Assembly: GCA_029785685.1 (NCBI GenBank)
Contig: JAFLZE010000043.1
Coordinates: 1 to 8,365 of the forward strand
Source: Nitrososphaerota archaeon
Lineage (GTDB): Archaea > Thermoproteota > Nitrososphaeria > Nitrososphaerales > UBA183
Direction: 5' to 3'
Length of the DNA stretch: 8,365 nucleotides
In this document: positions 1-4,835 of the stretch, piece by piece
How positions within the stretch are numbered: position 1 is the stretch's first letter
Layout: each line of letters begins with the position of its first letter
Notes under the pieces: generated by a model
The model's input: the letters and a program-made list of their open reading frames with translations, nothing else
The model's database searches: none
Told to the model about the DNA's origin: nothing
Made by a program: the position numbers and the translations under genes

Positions 1-93
1 CAGGCTGGAAGGTGTCATTCGTGCTAGGTCATCTCTCGAATAATGCCTAGCGTACAGTTTACGCTTTTCCAAGTGTCCTCTTCCCTTGAAGTG

Positions 94-399
94 TCAAATC
101 TCGCCATCGGCATTGAAATCTCGCGCCCATTTGACGATGGTCTCTGCTTCGGTGACGGTCACCTTGGCAGTGCCGCTCTTGACCTGAATCAATGCCACTC
201 GTCCGTCCTTCGCGGCTATGACATCTATGGGCCCGCTCCTGGTTCCAACTACAGACCACCCGTCACCTCGCAACAGTCTACAGGCATAAGCTTCAGCCCG
301 CGCTCCTCTCTTGGCTGCCAGTCTTCCCTGGATCGACCTGATAACGTCATCAGGTAGAACGCTCGAGCTGCAAGACCATCGAAACGATTCCCCCTGCAT
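94..399 (-). CDS. Small PD-(D/E)XK nuclease-fold protein (Mrr/Hjc-like)
   Basis: This 101-residue protein has the sequence pattern of a PD-(D/E)XK nuclease. Glu36 lies in a helix (RGARAEAYA), Asp59 in GPIDVIA, and Gln72-x-Lys74 in the following strand (ALIQVKSG). The (E/Q)xK form with Gln is known in Mrr-like and some archaeal members of the superfamily. The order helix, P-x-D, strand with QxK matches the minimal nuclease core, and the length suits a stand-alone archaeal resolvase-like or restriction-like enzyme. Which DNA it cuts cannot be told. The ATG at 399 is the only good start. TATA-like sequence (TTTTAG, about 423-427 on the complement) lies about 25 nt upstream, which suggests a leaderless message. 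It diverges from the secreted-protein gene at 453. The superfamily call is fairly safe; the subfamily is open. Confidence 0.75.
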   Translation of the reverse strand: MQGESFRWSCSSSVLPDDVIRSIQGRLAAKRGARAEAYACRLLRGDGWSVVGTRSGPIDVIAAKDGRVALIQVKSGTAKVTVTEAETIVKWARDFNADGEI

Positions 400-452
400 T
401 AGCGAGCTTAGGCCTAAACCCTAAAATCAACTCGCGGCCAAGTCTATACGAC
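400..452. promoter_or_regulatory. Divergent promoter region with a 10-bp palindrome
   Basis: This 53-bp gap separates two divergent genes. It contains CCCTAAAATC (about 419-428), whose TAAAAT lies about 28 nt before the ATG at 453 and could serve as that gene's TATA box. The complement of the same tract offers TTTTAG about 25 nt before the ATG at 399. TTAGGCCTAA (408-417) is a perfect 10-bp palindrome next to these boxes and could be an operator. The TATA assignment is by position and composition only. Confidence 0.4.
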
Positions 453-1037
453 ATGAGTGCAAAGGGACGTGGTGGTGTCTATGGGGCGGTTGGGGCAGGT
501 CTGATGTTGATTGCCATTCTAGTCCTCCAGTCGATGCTTGGAAATGGTCTGCTTAGCACCAAGATGATAACTTCGACTGAAACGACGACTGTCTCAGCCA
601 TTCCCGAAGCCTACCAACAGCTCGCTAACGTGAGCGCGAACCACCTCCTCACGATCGAGTCGGGAAACGTCTCTTCCCTGTTGTCGGGATACGAGAGCAA
701 CGCCACTTTGGAGTTGACGGGAATGGCACCAGGACTCGTTGGAACCTACAACGGGACTTCTGAGATAGCCGCTCTCATAAAGTCCTCGTTCCCTGGGAGT
801 CTGGACAACCTTACCCTCTCGAACGTCAACGTAACGATCACGGGGCCTCGAGGGCAGTACTGGGTTGTGAAATCGGCCTTCGACTGGAGTGGGTTCAGTC
901 GCATCGAAGGACCTGTCTGGGGAACAATCATTGCCCAGGACACGTATGTTCACCAGCCAGGTGGGAGTTGGGCGATTGCCCGAGCGACCTGGAACTCCAT
1001 CAGCTACACTTGCGTGCATCCGGGTTGCCTGTTCTAG
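453..1037 (+). CDS. Membrane-anchored exported protein with NTF2/SnoaL-like domain
   Basis: The 194-residue product has a short basic N-terminus, one hydrophobic helix at about residues 9-30, then a Ser/Thr-rich linker (TSTETTTVS). The rest should be outside the cell. Residues about 52-185 resemble the NTF2/SnoaL-like fold: a helix with YQQLANVSANHLLTIESGN, a strand with a YESNATLEL pattern, and then a G-x-Y-NGTSEI segment, which is the usual 'G.Y.G...I' motif. At least six N-x-S/T sequons (NVS twice, NAT, NGT, NLT, NVT) fit archaeal surface N-glycosylation. Two Cys residues near the C-terminus (TCVHPGC) could form a disulfide. Ligand or activity is unknown, and NTF2-like domains serve as enzymes or as binding modules. 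The ATG start has a TATA-like box about 28 nt upstream. Confidence 0.7.
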   Translation: MSAKGRGGVYGAVGAGLMLIAILVLQSMLGNGLLSTKMITSTETTTVSAIPEAYQQLANVSANHLLTIESGNVSSLLSGYESNATLELTGMAPGLVGTYNGTSEIAALIKSSFPGSLDNLTLSNVNVTITGPRGQYWVVKSAFDWSGFSRIEGPVWGTIIAQDTYVHQPGGSWAIARATWNSISYTCVHPGCLF

Positions 1038-1220
1038 TGAACCAGCCTTGCAAAGTACGGCTCGTTGAACTGGGTGAAGTTCAATGTCTCTTGCAATCAA
1101 CCACACAGAGCCGACGTGCGCGTACAAGTCTTGAGCAATCACCGAGGAGTGAAGCTTCGTTGATGACGTGATGGTCGCGGGTGCTTAGCTTGGCGAAGTC
1201 TCACGTGGCCTGGCTTTCCA

Positions 1221-1562
1221 CTATCCAACACCGTTAGGAGGCAGAGTGAAAGTGTTGCACCGAAAGTAGTAGCTACCGTCGAGATAGAGGACTCCGAGCC
1301 AATTCCACTGCGGCGGGTAATGAAACCCCGGTGGCGGGTTGCTAGGAATAACGTGGTAGGGGAAAAGAGACCCGCTCGCTTGATTCTCAAGGCGCAGCCA
1401 GATGATGCAGCTCAGAGAGCCATAGACCTTGCTCCACGGAGACACCGGACTTTGGGGGATTGCCACGTAGTTCCCCGTATAGAAAATGGGCACGAAATAG
1501 GCGAAGAGAACGACGCTGACGATAACCGCCGAAGCCGTGGTCGCACGCCTCAGCCCAATCAA
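1221..1562 (-). CDS. Small exported or membrane-anchored protein, unrecognised
   Basis: I do not recognise this family. The frame gives 113 residues: a basic start (MIGLRR), one hydrophobic segment at about residues 10-28 (SAVIVSVVLFAYFVPIFY), and an aromatic-rich and proline-rich remainder (NPPPGFHYPPQWNWLGVLYL) containing two Cys. This suggests a signal-anchored protein facing outward. The start must be the TTG at 1562, because an in-frame TAG lies three codons upstream and no ATG or GTG precedes the hydrophobic segment. A weak TATA-like AATAA (complement of 1591-1597) is about 30 nt upstream. The 183 bp between this gene and the convergent gene ending at 1037 hold nothing I can name. Coding status is likely but rests on the membrane-anchor architecture alone. 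Confidence 0.5.
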   Translation of the reverse strand: MIGLRRATTASAVIVSVVLFAYFVPIFYTGNYVAIPQSPVSPWSKVYGSLSCIIWLRLENQASGSLFPYHVIPSNPPPGFHYPPQWNWLGVLYLDGSYYFRCNTFTLPPNGVG

Positions 1563-1700
1563 CCAAGTCTAAACGGAGAGGCGCCCGCAGTTATTCCTTG
1601 CGACCATCTCGTCCCGAGTCAGAGGATACCCAAGCCAACTGGATACAACCCAGAGTGGGAGCCCAGCCCCCGCTAGCTCGTTGAAGATGCGGGCAAGTTG

Positions 1701-1733
1701 CCGCGCACAGAGTTCATTGCGCCTCCGCCGGAA
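1701..1733 (+). repeat. Dispersed 33-bp direct repeat, copy A
   Basis: First of five ungapped, same-orientation copies of a 33-bp repeat. It reads CCGCGCACAGAGTTC and then ATTGCGCCTCCGCCGG, and matches the shared core GGGTTCATTGCGCCTCCGC except at two positions (AGAGTTC for GGGGTTC). It sits in the 244-bp non-coding stretch between 1562 and 1807. That stretch otherwise holds only a possible TATA box (TTAAAT at 1755-1760) and a Shine-Dalgarno-like GAGGAG (1790-1795) for the next gene. Confidence 0.8.
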
Positions 1734-1806
1734 ATTCCATCTGCGGGATGGGTCGTTAAATCCGCGACCATCCCTTATGTAGGTGCGCCGAGGAGAAGAC
1801 GTTGGG

Positions 1807-2078
1807 ATGAGTGCTCGAAGGTCTCGCAGGCAAGTGCTTGAGATCGAACAGATTCTGAGCGACCCGAGGCTCCTCGACGAGTGGACGGGAAGGGTGGTGA
1901 AGGGTTGGGAGAGAGTCGGGATCGGTTACTCGAGATCCTTGAAAGCCTCCAAAGCATCCTAGAGGCGCGGGCCGTCGCCGCGTTCAGGCGCTCGCCCGAG
2001 ACCTTCGTACGAGAAGCGAGGACGCTGGAGCTGGTGATCGACCTGCGCGAAAAGCAAAAGCCGGGCAGGCTTTCGTAG
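1807..2078 (+). pseudogene. Probable frameshifted small helical protein gene
   Basis: An ATG at 1807, preceded by GAGGAG 11 nt upstream, opens a 51-codon frame (MSARRSRRQVLEIEQ..., then DPRLLDEWTGRVVKGWERV) that stops at 1960-1962. A second frame, one base back, covers about 1915-2078. It reads as a convincing charged helical protein (RDRLLEILESLQSILEARAV, then FRRSPETFVREARTLEL and VIDLREKQKPG) with strongly G/C-biased third positions. Joining them near 1905-1925, in the G-rich tract, would give one protein of roughly 90 residues. This fits a single-base deletion or a sequencing error. The family is not recognised. The final TAG (2076-2078) lies inside repeat copy B, so the repeat supplies the stop codon. 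Alternatives are a programmed frameshift or two separate short genes. Confidence 0.4.
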
Positions 2079-2101
2079 GGTTCATTGCGCCTCCGCGTTG
2101 A
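2069..2101 (+). repeat. Dispersed 33-bp direct repeat, copy B
   Basis: The right part is a perfect match to the core GGGTTCATTGCGCCTCCGC (2078-2096). The left part (GCTTTCGTA) departs from the other copies and is shared with the end of the upstream reading frame. It lies between the stop of the frameshifted gene (2078) and the stop of the convergent secreted-protein gene (2104), leaving essentially no other sequence between the two genes. Confidence 0.8.
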
Positions 2102-2103
2102 AT

Positions 2104-3111
2104 TCAGCCCTGCGTCTGGTTCCCGACTATTATCGGGCCTTCTACGACGGACACCGGGAAAGTCTGCCCCAGGTACCCTGTCTCCATCCCTGTGATCCAA
2201 TAGTCGCCCGGAGCCACCTGGGATCCGTTGTCGTTAGTCTGGTCCCAATGGAGAGTCTGCGAGTAGCTCTGCCTGGGACCAAGCACCACCTTCAGCGGAG
2301 GCCCCGCGCAGCCCGGATGCTTCGCCGAGTGATATACTGCAGGGCCGTAGGTCGGGGCACGCTGCCCATTGGATTGGGCCTCTATACCACCCTGGATGAC
2401 TGTGAAGTTCCCGAGACACGACGTCCTCGCGGTTATTGTCATGCTCGCGCTCGTCAAATTTGTGAAGGTGAAGTTGATTCCTAAAGGTTGTCCGACGGCG
2501 TAGGTGACCGTGGGCGCCGATAGTCTGGCGCCGTATCGGAAACCGGCTCGCCCCACACACGAGTCTTGTGGCCAGCCGACCGACCCCGTGACGTTCCCCG
2601 ACCCTACGAAGTACGTCATCTGAGCGTAGCCGTCAGGGTCAGGGACGCCCCCTGAGACGAACAGGAAGTCCGCGGTCACAAAAGTCTGCATCGCCCCCGG
2701 AGGGCCTTGTTGGCCGGTACCCCAATCGAGCGTGACCCAGTCCCTCCCGGCCGCGAGCGCCTGAAAGGCGGAGGAGCTCACGATCTTGGAGTAGACCTGG
2801 CCCAGGGTGAGGTTCGCCGCCACGAGGGGACTATCGGGGCCGAAGTTGGTCCCGCTTGTCGTCGCGTTGCCTGAGACAAGGTATCCGCACCGGTCGTTCC
2901 AAGATGCAGGGAAGCTGTTGATTGGACCCAATCCAGACCCCCTAACGCCGGTATTCGGTGTCGCGATGTAGCTGGAAGTCGCGCCACGAGCCGCCGCGGT
3001 CGACGTATAGAGCCCCAAAGCGACGACCACCACCATCAGTGTCGACACGAAGACGAGCGAAGCGGACTGGATGCCCCGCCTGTGACGCTCCGTCGGCTGA
3101 GCCATGGTCAT
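2104..3111 (-). CDS. Secreted protein with C-terminal BsuPI-like domain
   Basis: The 335-residue product begins with a basic stretch (PTERHRRG) and a hydrophobic helix at about residues 17-40, a signal peptide or anchor ending near TAAARG. Residues about 45-200 form an unrecognised extracellular region with several N-x-S/T sequons (NAT, NLT, NVT). Residues about 205-325 resemble the BsuPI (intracellular proteinase inhibitor) beta-sandwich: a FTFTNLTSASMTI strand, a buried-turn CLGNFTVIQGG, a LGPRQSYSQTLHWDQ strand, then VAPGDYWITGMETG. These match the family's 'L.PGE...y...W......G..V.PG.Y...g' pattern. In archaea such domains often occur in surface proteins without proven inhibitor activity, so function is open. 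The ATG at 3111 fits a TATA-like TAAAATAA (complement of 3140-3147) about 32 nt upstream. An in-frame ATG two codons later is also possible. It is the only minus-strand gene between repeats B and C. Confidence 0.75.
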   Translation of the reverse strand: MTMAQPTERHRRGIQSASLVFVSTLMVVVVALGLYTSTAAARGATSSYIATPNTGVRGSGLGPINSFPASWNDRCGYLVSGNATTSGTNFGPDSPLVAANLTLGQVYSKIVSSSAFQALAAGRDWVTLDWGTGQQGPPGAMQTFVTADFLFVSGGVPDPDGYAQMTYFVGSGNVTGSVGWPQDSCVGRAGFRYGARLSAPTVTYAVGQPLGINFTFTNLTSASMTITARTSCLGNFTVIQGGIEAQSNGQRAPTYGPAVYHSAKHPGCAGPPLKVVLGPRQSYSQTLHWDQTNDNGSQVAPGDYWITGMETGYLGQTFPVSVVEGPIIVGNQTQG

Positions 3112-3137
3112 CGGCGTCGTAGAAAATGAGTGGCCGC

Positions 3138-3149
3138 CCTTATTTTAGG
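3138..3149 (-). promoter_or_regulatory. TATA-like box for the secreted-protein gene
   Basis: On the minus strand the sequence reads CCTAAAATAAGG and is centred about 32 nt before the ATG at 3111. This places a start site about 25 nt downstream, just ahead of the start codon. Assigned by composition and position only. Confidence 0.45.
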
Positions 3150-3203
3150 CCAGTGCATCAGTCCTCCAGCTTCCGCTAGCTTCTAGAAAATTCAGGTATA
3201 TCG

Positions 3204-3236
3204 CCGCGCACGGGGTTCGTTGCACCTCCGTCGGGG
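3204..3236 (+). repeat. Dispersed 33-bp direct repeat, copy C (extended)
   Basis: CCGCGCACGGGGTTC followed by GTTGCACCTCCGTCGGGG. It matches copies A, D and E over the whole 33 bp with a few substitutions. It has an extra downstream block (3237-3261) shared with copy D. It sits between the promoter of the minus-strand secreted-protein gene and the promoter of vapBC. Confidence 0.85.
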
Positions 3237-3261
3237 GACGGGCTGAACTGGTCGCCCGAAG
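3237..3261 (+). repeat. Second repeat block behind copy C, hairpin-forming
   Basis: CGGGCTGAACTGGTCGCCCG (3239-3258) forms a perfect 5-bp stem (CGGGC/GCCCG) with a 10-nt loop. The block recurs behind copy D at 4090-4114 with one base missing in the stem. Only the two copies that precede toxin-antitoxin operons carry it. Confidence 0.75.
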
Positions 3262-3330
3262 GCTTCCAGCATACACCCCCACCCCTCCAACACGACCTTC
3301 TCACCGCTATCGTCAATTTGGGAGTAAAGC

Positions 3331-3340
3331 ATTTAAGTAA
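3331..3340 (+). promoter_or_regulatory. TATA-like box for vapBC
   Basis: ATTTAAGTAA is a good archaeal TATA-like element centred about 21 nt before the ATG at 3356 and 39 nt before the second in-frame ATG at 3374. The spacing allows a leaderless message from 3356 or a very short leader to 3374. Confidence 0.55.
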
Positions 3341-3355
3341 AGAAAATCCTTCGAT

Positions 3356-3610
3356 ATGGTAGGTACTAAGCCCATGTCCGAAGTGGGAGTCTCCCCCGTG
3401 AGCGAGAAGGGTCAGGTAACCATCCCCAAGGAGATACGGGACTCGTTGAAGCTGAAGAAGGGGGACCGCGTGGTCTTCCTCGAGGCAGACGAAAAGGTGA
3501 TTCTCCGGAAGGCCAAGTCAGGAAGGCTCTCGGAGGCCCTCCAGAACCAAAAGCCGTGGAAGGAAGGCGCGGTCAAGTTCCAGAGAAAGCTGAGGAAAGA
3601 GTGGGATTGA
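3356..3610 (+). CDS. vapB: VapB-type antitoxin, AbrB/SpoVT DNA-binding domain
   Basis: This 84-residue protein has a swapped-hairpin AbrB domain at about residues 10-52: VSPVSEKGQVTIPKEIRDSL, then LKKGDRVVFLEADEKVILRK, the classic 'kGQvtIPkeiR...l.l.kGD.v.f' signature. Dimers of this fold bind DNA and normally repress their own operon. The C-terminal tail (about 53-84, basic and Trp-containing) is where VapB proteins usually wrap their VapC partner. The start may be the ATG at 3356 or the ATG at 3374; the second gives a more standard N-terminus (MSEVGVSPVSEKG). Its TGA stop overlaps the vapC start in TTGA. It forms the antitoxin half of a two-gene operon lying between repeats C and D. Confidence 0.9.
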   Translation: MVGTKPMSEVGVSPVSEKGQVTIPKEIRDSLKLKKGDRVVFLEADEKVILRKAKSGRLSEALQNQKPWKEGAVKFQRKLRKEWD

Positions 3611-4029
3611 ACGTCTCAGTCGACACCAACATCTTCGTGGGCGTGCTCAACAAGGAGTCGCTTTCCGCCTCATCGAAGGAAATCTTGGACAAAATAGATT
3701 CCGGATCTCTCGACTGCGTCGTGTCGACCGTGGTCATCGCAGAGATGTGCGCCGGATACCACATGGCAGGGGAAGCTGATGAAAAGGATGATTTTCTGGC
3801 GCACCTCCAGGGTTCGCAGAGCTATGACATAATCGAGCTCTCAGTGGGCATCGCAGACCAAGCGGGGAGGATAAAGGCGGCTACAGGGCTGAAGCTGCCT
3901 GACGCCATCATCGTCGCTTCGGCCGTGAAAGGCGAGGCGGAGTGTCTTATCACTAACGACGAGTCCCTCAAGAAGGCGGCGGAATTCATCAAGGTCGTTA
4001 CCTCAAGGGAATTCGTCGGTGAAAAGTAG
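3607..4029 (+). CDS. vapC: VapC-type toxin, PIN-domain ribonuclease
   Basis: Counted from the TTG at 3607 the product is 140 residues, the usual VapC length. It has the full PIN catalytic set: Asp6 (VSVDTNIF), Glu46 (VVIAEMCAG), Asp99 (LKLPDAIIVASA) and Asp118 (LITNDESL). These would bind metal for cleavage of RNA, typically tRNA or rRNA in this family. No key residue is missing, so it is probably active and held in check by VapB. The frame stays open upstream into vapB, but the first natural starts are GTG at 3601 and TTG at 3607. The TTG overlaps the vapB stop (TTGA) and gives the standard N-terminus MNVSVDTN. GAGGAAAGAG just upstream could act as a ribosome site. The gene ends 9 nt before repeat D. 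Confidence 0.9.
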   Translation: MNVSVDTNIFVGVLNKESLSASSKEILDKIDSGSLDCVVSTVVIAEMCAGYHMAGEADEKDDFLAHLQGSQSYDIIELSVGIADQAGRIKAATGLKLPDAIIVASAVKGEAECLITNDESLKKAAEFIKVVTSREFVGEK

Positions 4030-4038
4030 GAACAGCCG

Positions 4039-4071
4039 CCGCGCGTAGGGTTCCTCGCGCCTCCGCAGGGA
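4039..4071 (+). repeat. Dispersed 33-bp direct repeat, copy D (extended)
   Basis: CCGCGCGTAGGGTTC followed by CTCGCGCCTCCGCAGGGA. It matches the other copies ungapped, with CTC in place of ATT in the core. It begins 10 nt after the vapC stop and precedes relBE. Confidence 0.85.
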
Positions 4072-4089
4072 CGTTGGCCGATAGATAGT

Positions 4090-4114
4090 GGACGGGCTGA
4101 ACTGGTCGCCGAAG
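4090..4114 (+). repeat. Second repeat block behind copy D
   Basis: GACGGGCTGAACTGGTCGCC plus GAAG repeats the block at 3237-3261 with a single base lost. Relative to copy C there are 21 extra bases between the core and this block. They are bounded by GGGACG and GGACGG, as expected for a deletion or insertion between short direct repeats. Confidence 0.75.
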
Positions 4115-4157
4115 AAAGACAAATTAGAGGCCCGCCGTAGGAAACCCCCGACCGGAC

Positions 4158-4340
4158 GTGTCGACCGACGCCCAGCTGAAGCAGGAGATAGTCCAGATGA
4201 AGAGGCGGATTTCCTCCCTGGAGAAGGCTCTCGACTCTATGATTACAAAGGACGACCTAAACGCGATCGAAGAAGCGCACCGGGACCTCGCTCACGGCCG
4301 GACAGTTCCACTCTCCTCAGTCAAGAAGAAGAGCTCTTGA
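4158..4340 (+). CDS. relB: Archaeal RelB-type antitoxin
   Basis: This is a 60-residue charged helical protein. Residues about 4-28 (LKQEIVQMKRRISSLEKALD) form a predicted coiled coil for dimerisation. The second half has the archaeal RelB pattern 'I.kdDL.aieea..Dl..GRtVpLssvkk', the segment that lies across the RelE surface. The start is GTG at 4158, giving MSTDAQLKQE; no better start is seen. A weak TATA-like AAATTAGA (4121-4128) lies about 33 nt upstream. The stop overlaps the relE start by TTGA. There is no obvious DNA-binding domain beyond the small helical region. The assignment rests on the segment pattern and the partner gene. Confidence 0.8.
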   Translation: MSTDAQLKQEIVQMKRRISSLEKALDSMITKDDLNAIEEAHRDLAHGRTVPLSSVKKKSS

Positions 4341-4597
4341 CGTACGAGGTCAGGCTCTCGAAGCGAGCTCTGCGGGAACTCCTCGCACTCCAGCAACCGA
4401 CGCGCTCCAGAATCGTCGAAAGGCTTGAGCAGCTCAAAGACGACCCGTTACCTCGAGGGGTCGCCAAGCTTCAGGGAAGGCAGGATCTCTATCGAGTGAG
4501 GGTCTGCGACTATCGGATCCTCTACGAGGTGTTCAGGGATGAAGGGCTCGTGTTGGTCGAAAAGGTTGATCATCGCGGGAACGTCTATGGCCCATAA
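4337..4597 (+). CDS. relE: RelE/ParE-family toxin
   Basis: From the TTG at 4337 the product is 86 residues, the normal RelE length. It shows the family layout: an N-terminal strand (TYEVRLSKRALREL), two helices, then KLQGRQDLYRVRVCDYRILY and VLVEKVDHRGNVY. These match the 'l.g....yR.RvgdyRilYev......i.v..v.hR..vY' signature. Basic residues Arg53, Arg55, Arg60 and Arg80 and Tyr84 are where archaeal RelE proteins keep residues for ribosome-bound mRNA cleavage. The toxin is probably intact. The frame is open further upstream (to 4088), but that part overlaps relB and repeat D-linked sequence and looks non-coding. The TTGA overlap with relB sets the start. It ends 19 nt before repeat E. ParE-like gyrase targeting cannot be excluded. 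Confidence 0.88.
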   Translation: MTYEVRLSKRALRELLALQQPTRSRIVERLEQLKDDPLPRGVAKLQGRQDLYRVRVCDYRILYEVFRDEGLVLVEKVDHRGNVYGP

Positions 4598-4835
4598 CTG
4601 GAGCCCAGGGCGACTTCCGTGCATGGGGTTCATTGCGCATCTGCGGGGCATCTTCACTCGCACGTCGCCCTAAAGTCAATCTTTTCTCTATGATTTCTCG
4701 TGCTCCCCACAGGCGTTCCCCAGCTGCCCAGGCATCTCCGCCGTCCAGGTCCTCCAGCGCCCGCCTTATCCTCTCGTACACTCTGCCCCTATCATCAGAG
4801 GTCAGGCTCCCACCCTCATTCGGTTCGCGCGTCAA
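4533..4835 (-). CDS. Small PaREP1/HEPN-like helical protein, possibly with a replaced 3' end
   Basis: The gene starts at TTG 4835, overlapping the stop of the upstream membrane-protein gene as TTGA. The first about 55 residues look real: SLTSDDRGRVYERIRRALED followed by GGDAWAAGERLWGAREIIEK. This resembles the 'l..Gd...AsErLWgAak..i' core of archaeal PaREP1/HEPN-type small helical proteins, but the match is by eye and tentative. From about residue 57 (GRRASEDAPQ onward) the frame runs through repeat copy E and then antisense through the end of relE, giving a Pro/Arg-rich tail with no fold. The original 3' end may therefore have been lost when the relBE-repeat unit arrived. Alternatively the native protein simply has a junk tail. 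It is likely expressed with the upstream gene. Confidence 0.5.
   Translation of the reverse strand: MTREPNEGGSLTSDDRGRVYERIRRALEDLDGGDAWAAGERLWGAREIIEKRLTLGRRASEDAPQMRNEPHARKSPWAPVMGHRRSRDDQPFRPTRALHP
4617..4649 (+). repeat. Dispersed 33-bp direct repeat, copy E
   Basis: CCGTGCATGGGGTTC followed by ATTGCGCATCTGCGGGGC. It matches the other copies ungapped, with CATCTGC in place of CCTCCGC. It is the last copy in the window, 20 nt after the relE stop, and lies within the 3' part of the minus-strand gene at 4533-4835. Confidence 0.8.

Noticed and set aside
43..357. Plus-strand 104-codon frame over the nuclease-like gene
   Set aside because: It is antisense to the frame with the PD-(D/E)XK pattern and shows no domain features of its own.
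412..427. CCTAAACCCTAAAA resembling a telomere-type repeat
   Set aside because: It is less than two units, has no tandem array, and is better explained as overlapping TATA-like tracts between divergent genes.
1775..2200. Minus-strand 141-codon frame opposite the frameshifted gene
   Set aside because: Ser/Arg-rich composition without domain features. It overlaps repeat B and the end of the secreted-protein gene in another frame.
3204..3236. Repeat core as a tRNA T-arm or a tRNA gene fragment (GGTTC-rich), or as the 3' end of 16S rRNA (CACCTCC)
   Set aside because: The bases flanking GTTCATT do not pair as a 5-bp T-stem and no other tRNA arms follow. The similarity to the rRNA end is limited to CCTCC and a few bases.
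3556..3606. Start of VapC at the ATG at 3556 inside vapB
   Set aside because: The extra residues (MEGRRGQVPEKAEERVG) are an out-of-frame reading of the VapB tail. PIN toxins begin a few residues before the VDTN motif.
4088..4336. N-terminal extension of RelE to a GTG at 4088
   Set aside because: It would overlap all of relB and begin in the repeat-linked block. RelE homologues are about 85-90 residues, and the TTG at 4337 gives exactly that.
1701..4649. The repeats as classical integron attC sites
   Set aside because: The core reads GTTCATT or similar rather than GTTRRRY, no paired complementary RYYYAAC box was found, and no integron integrase is in the window.
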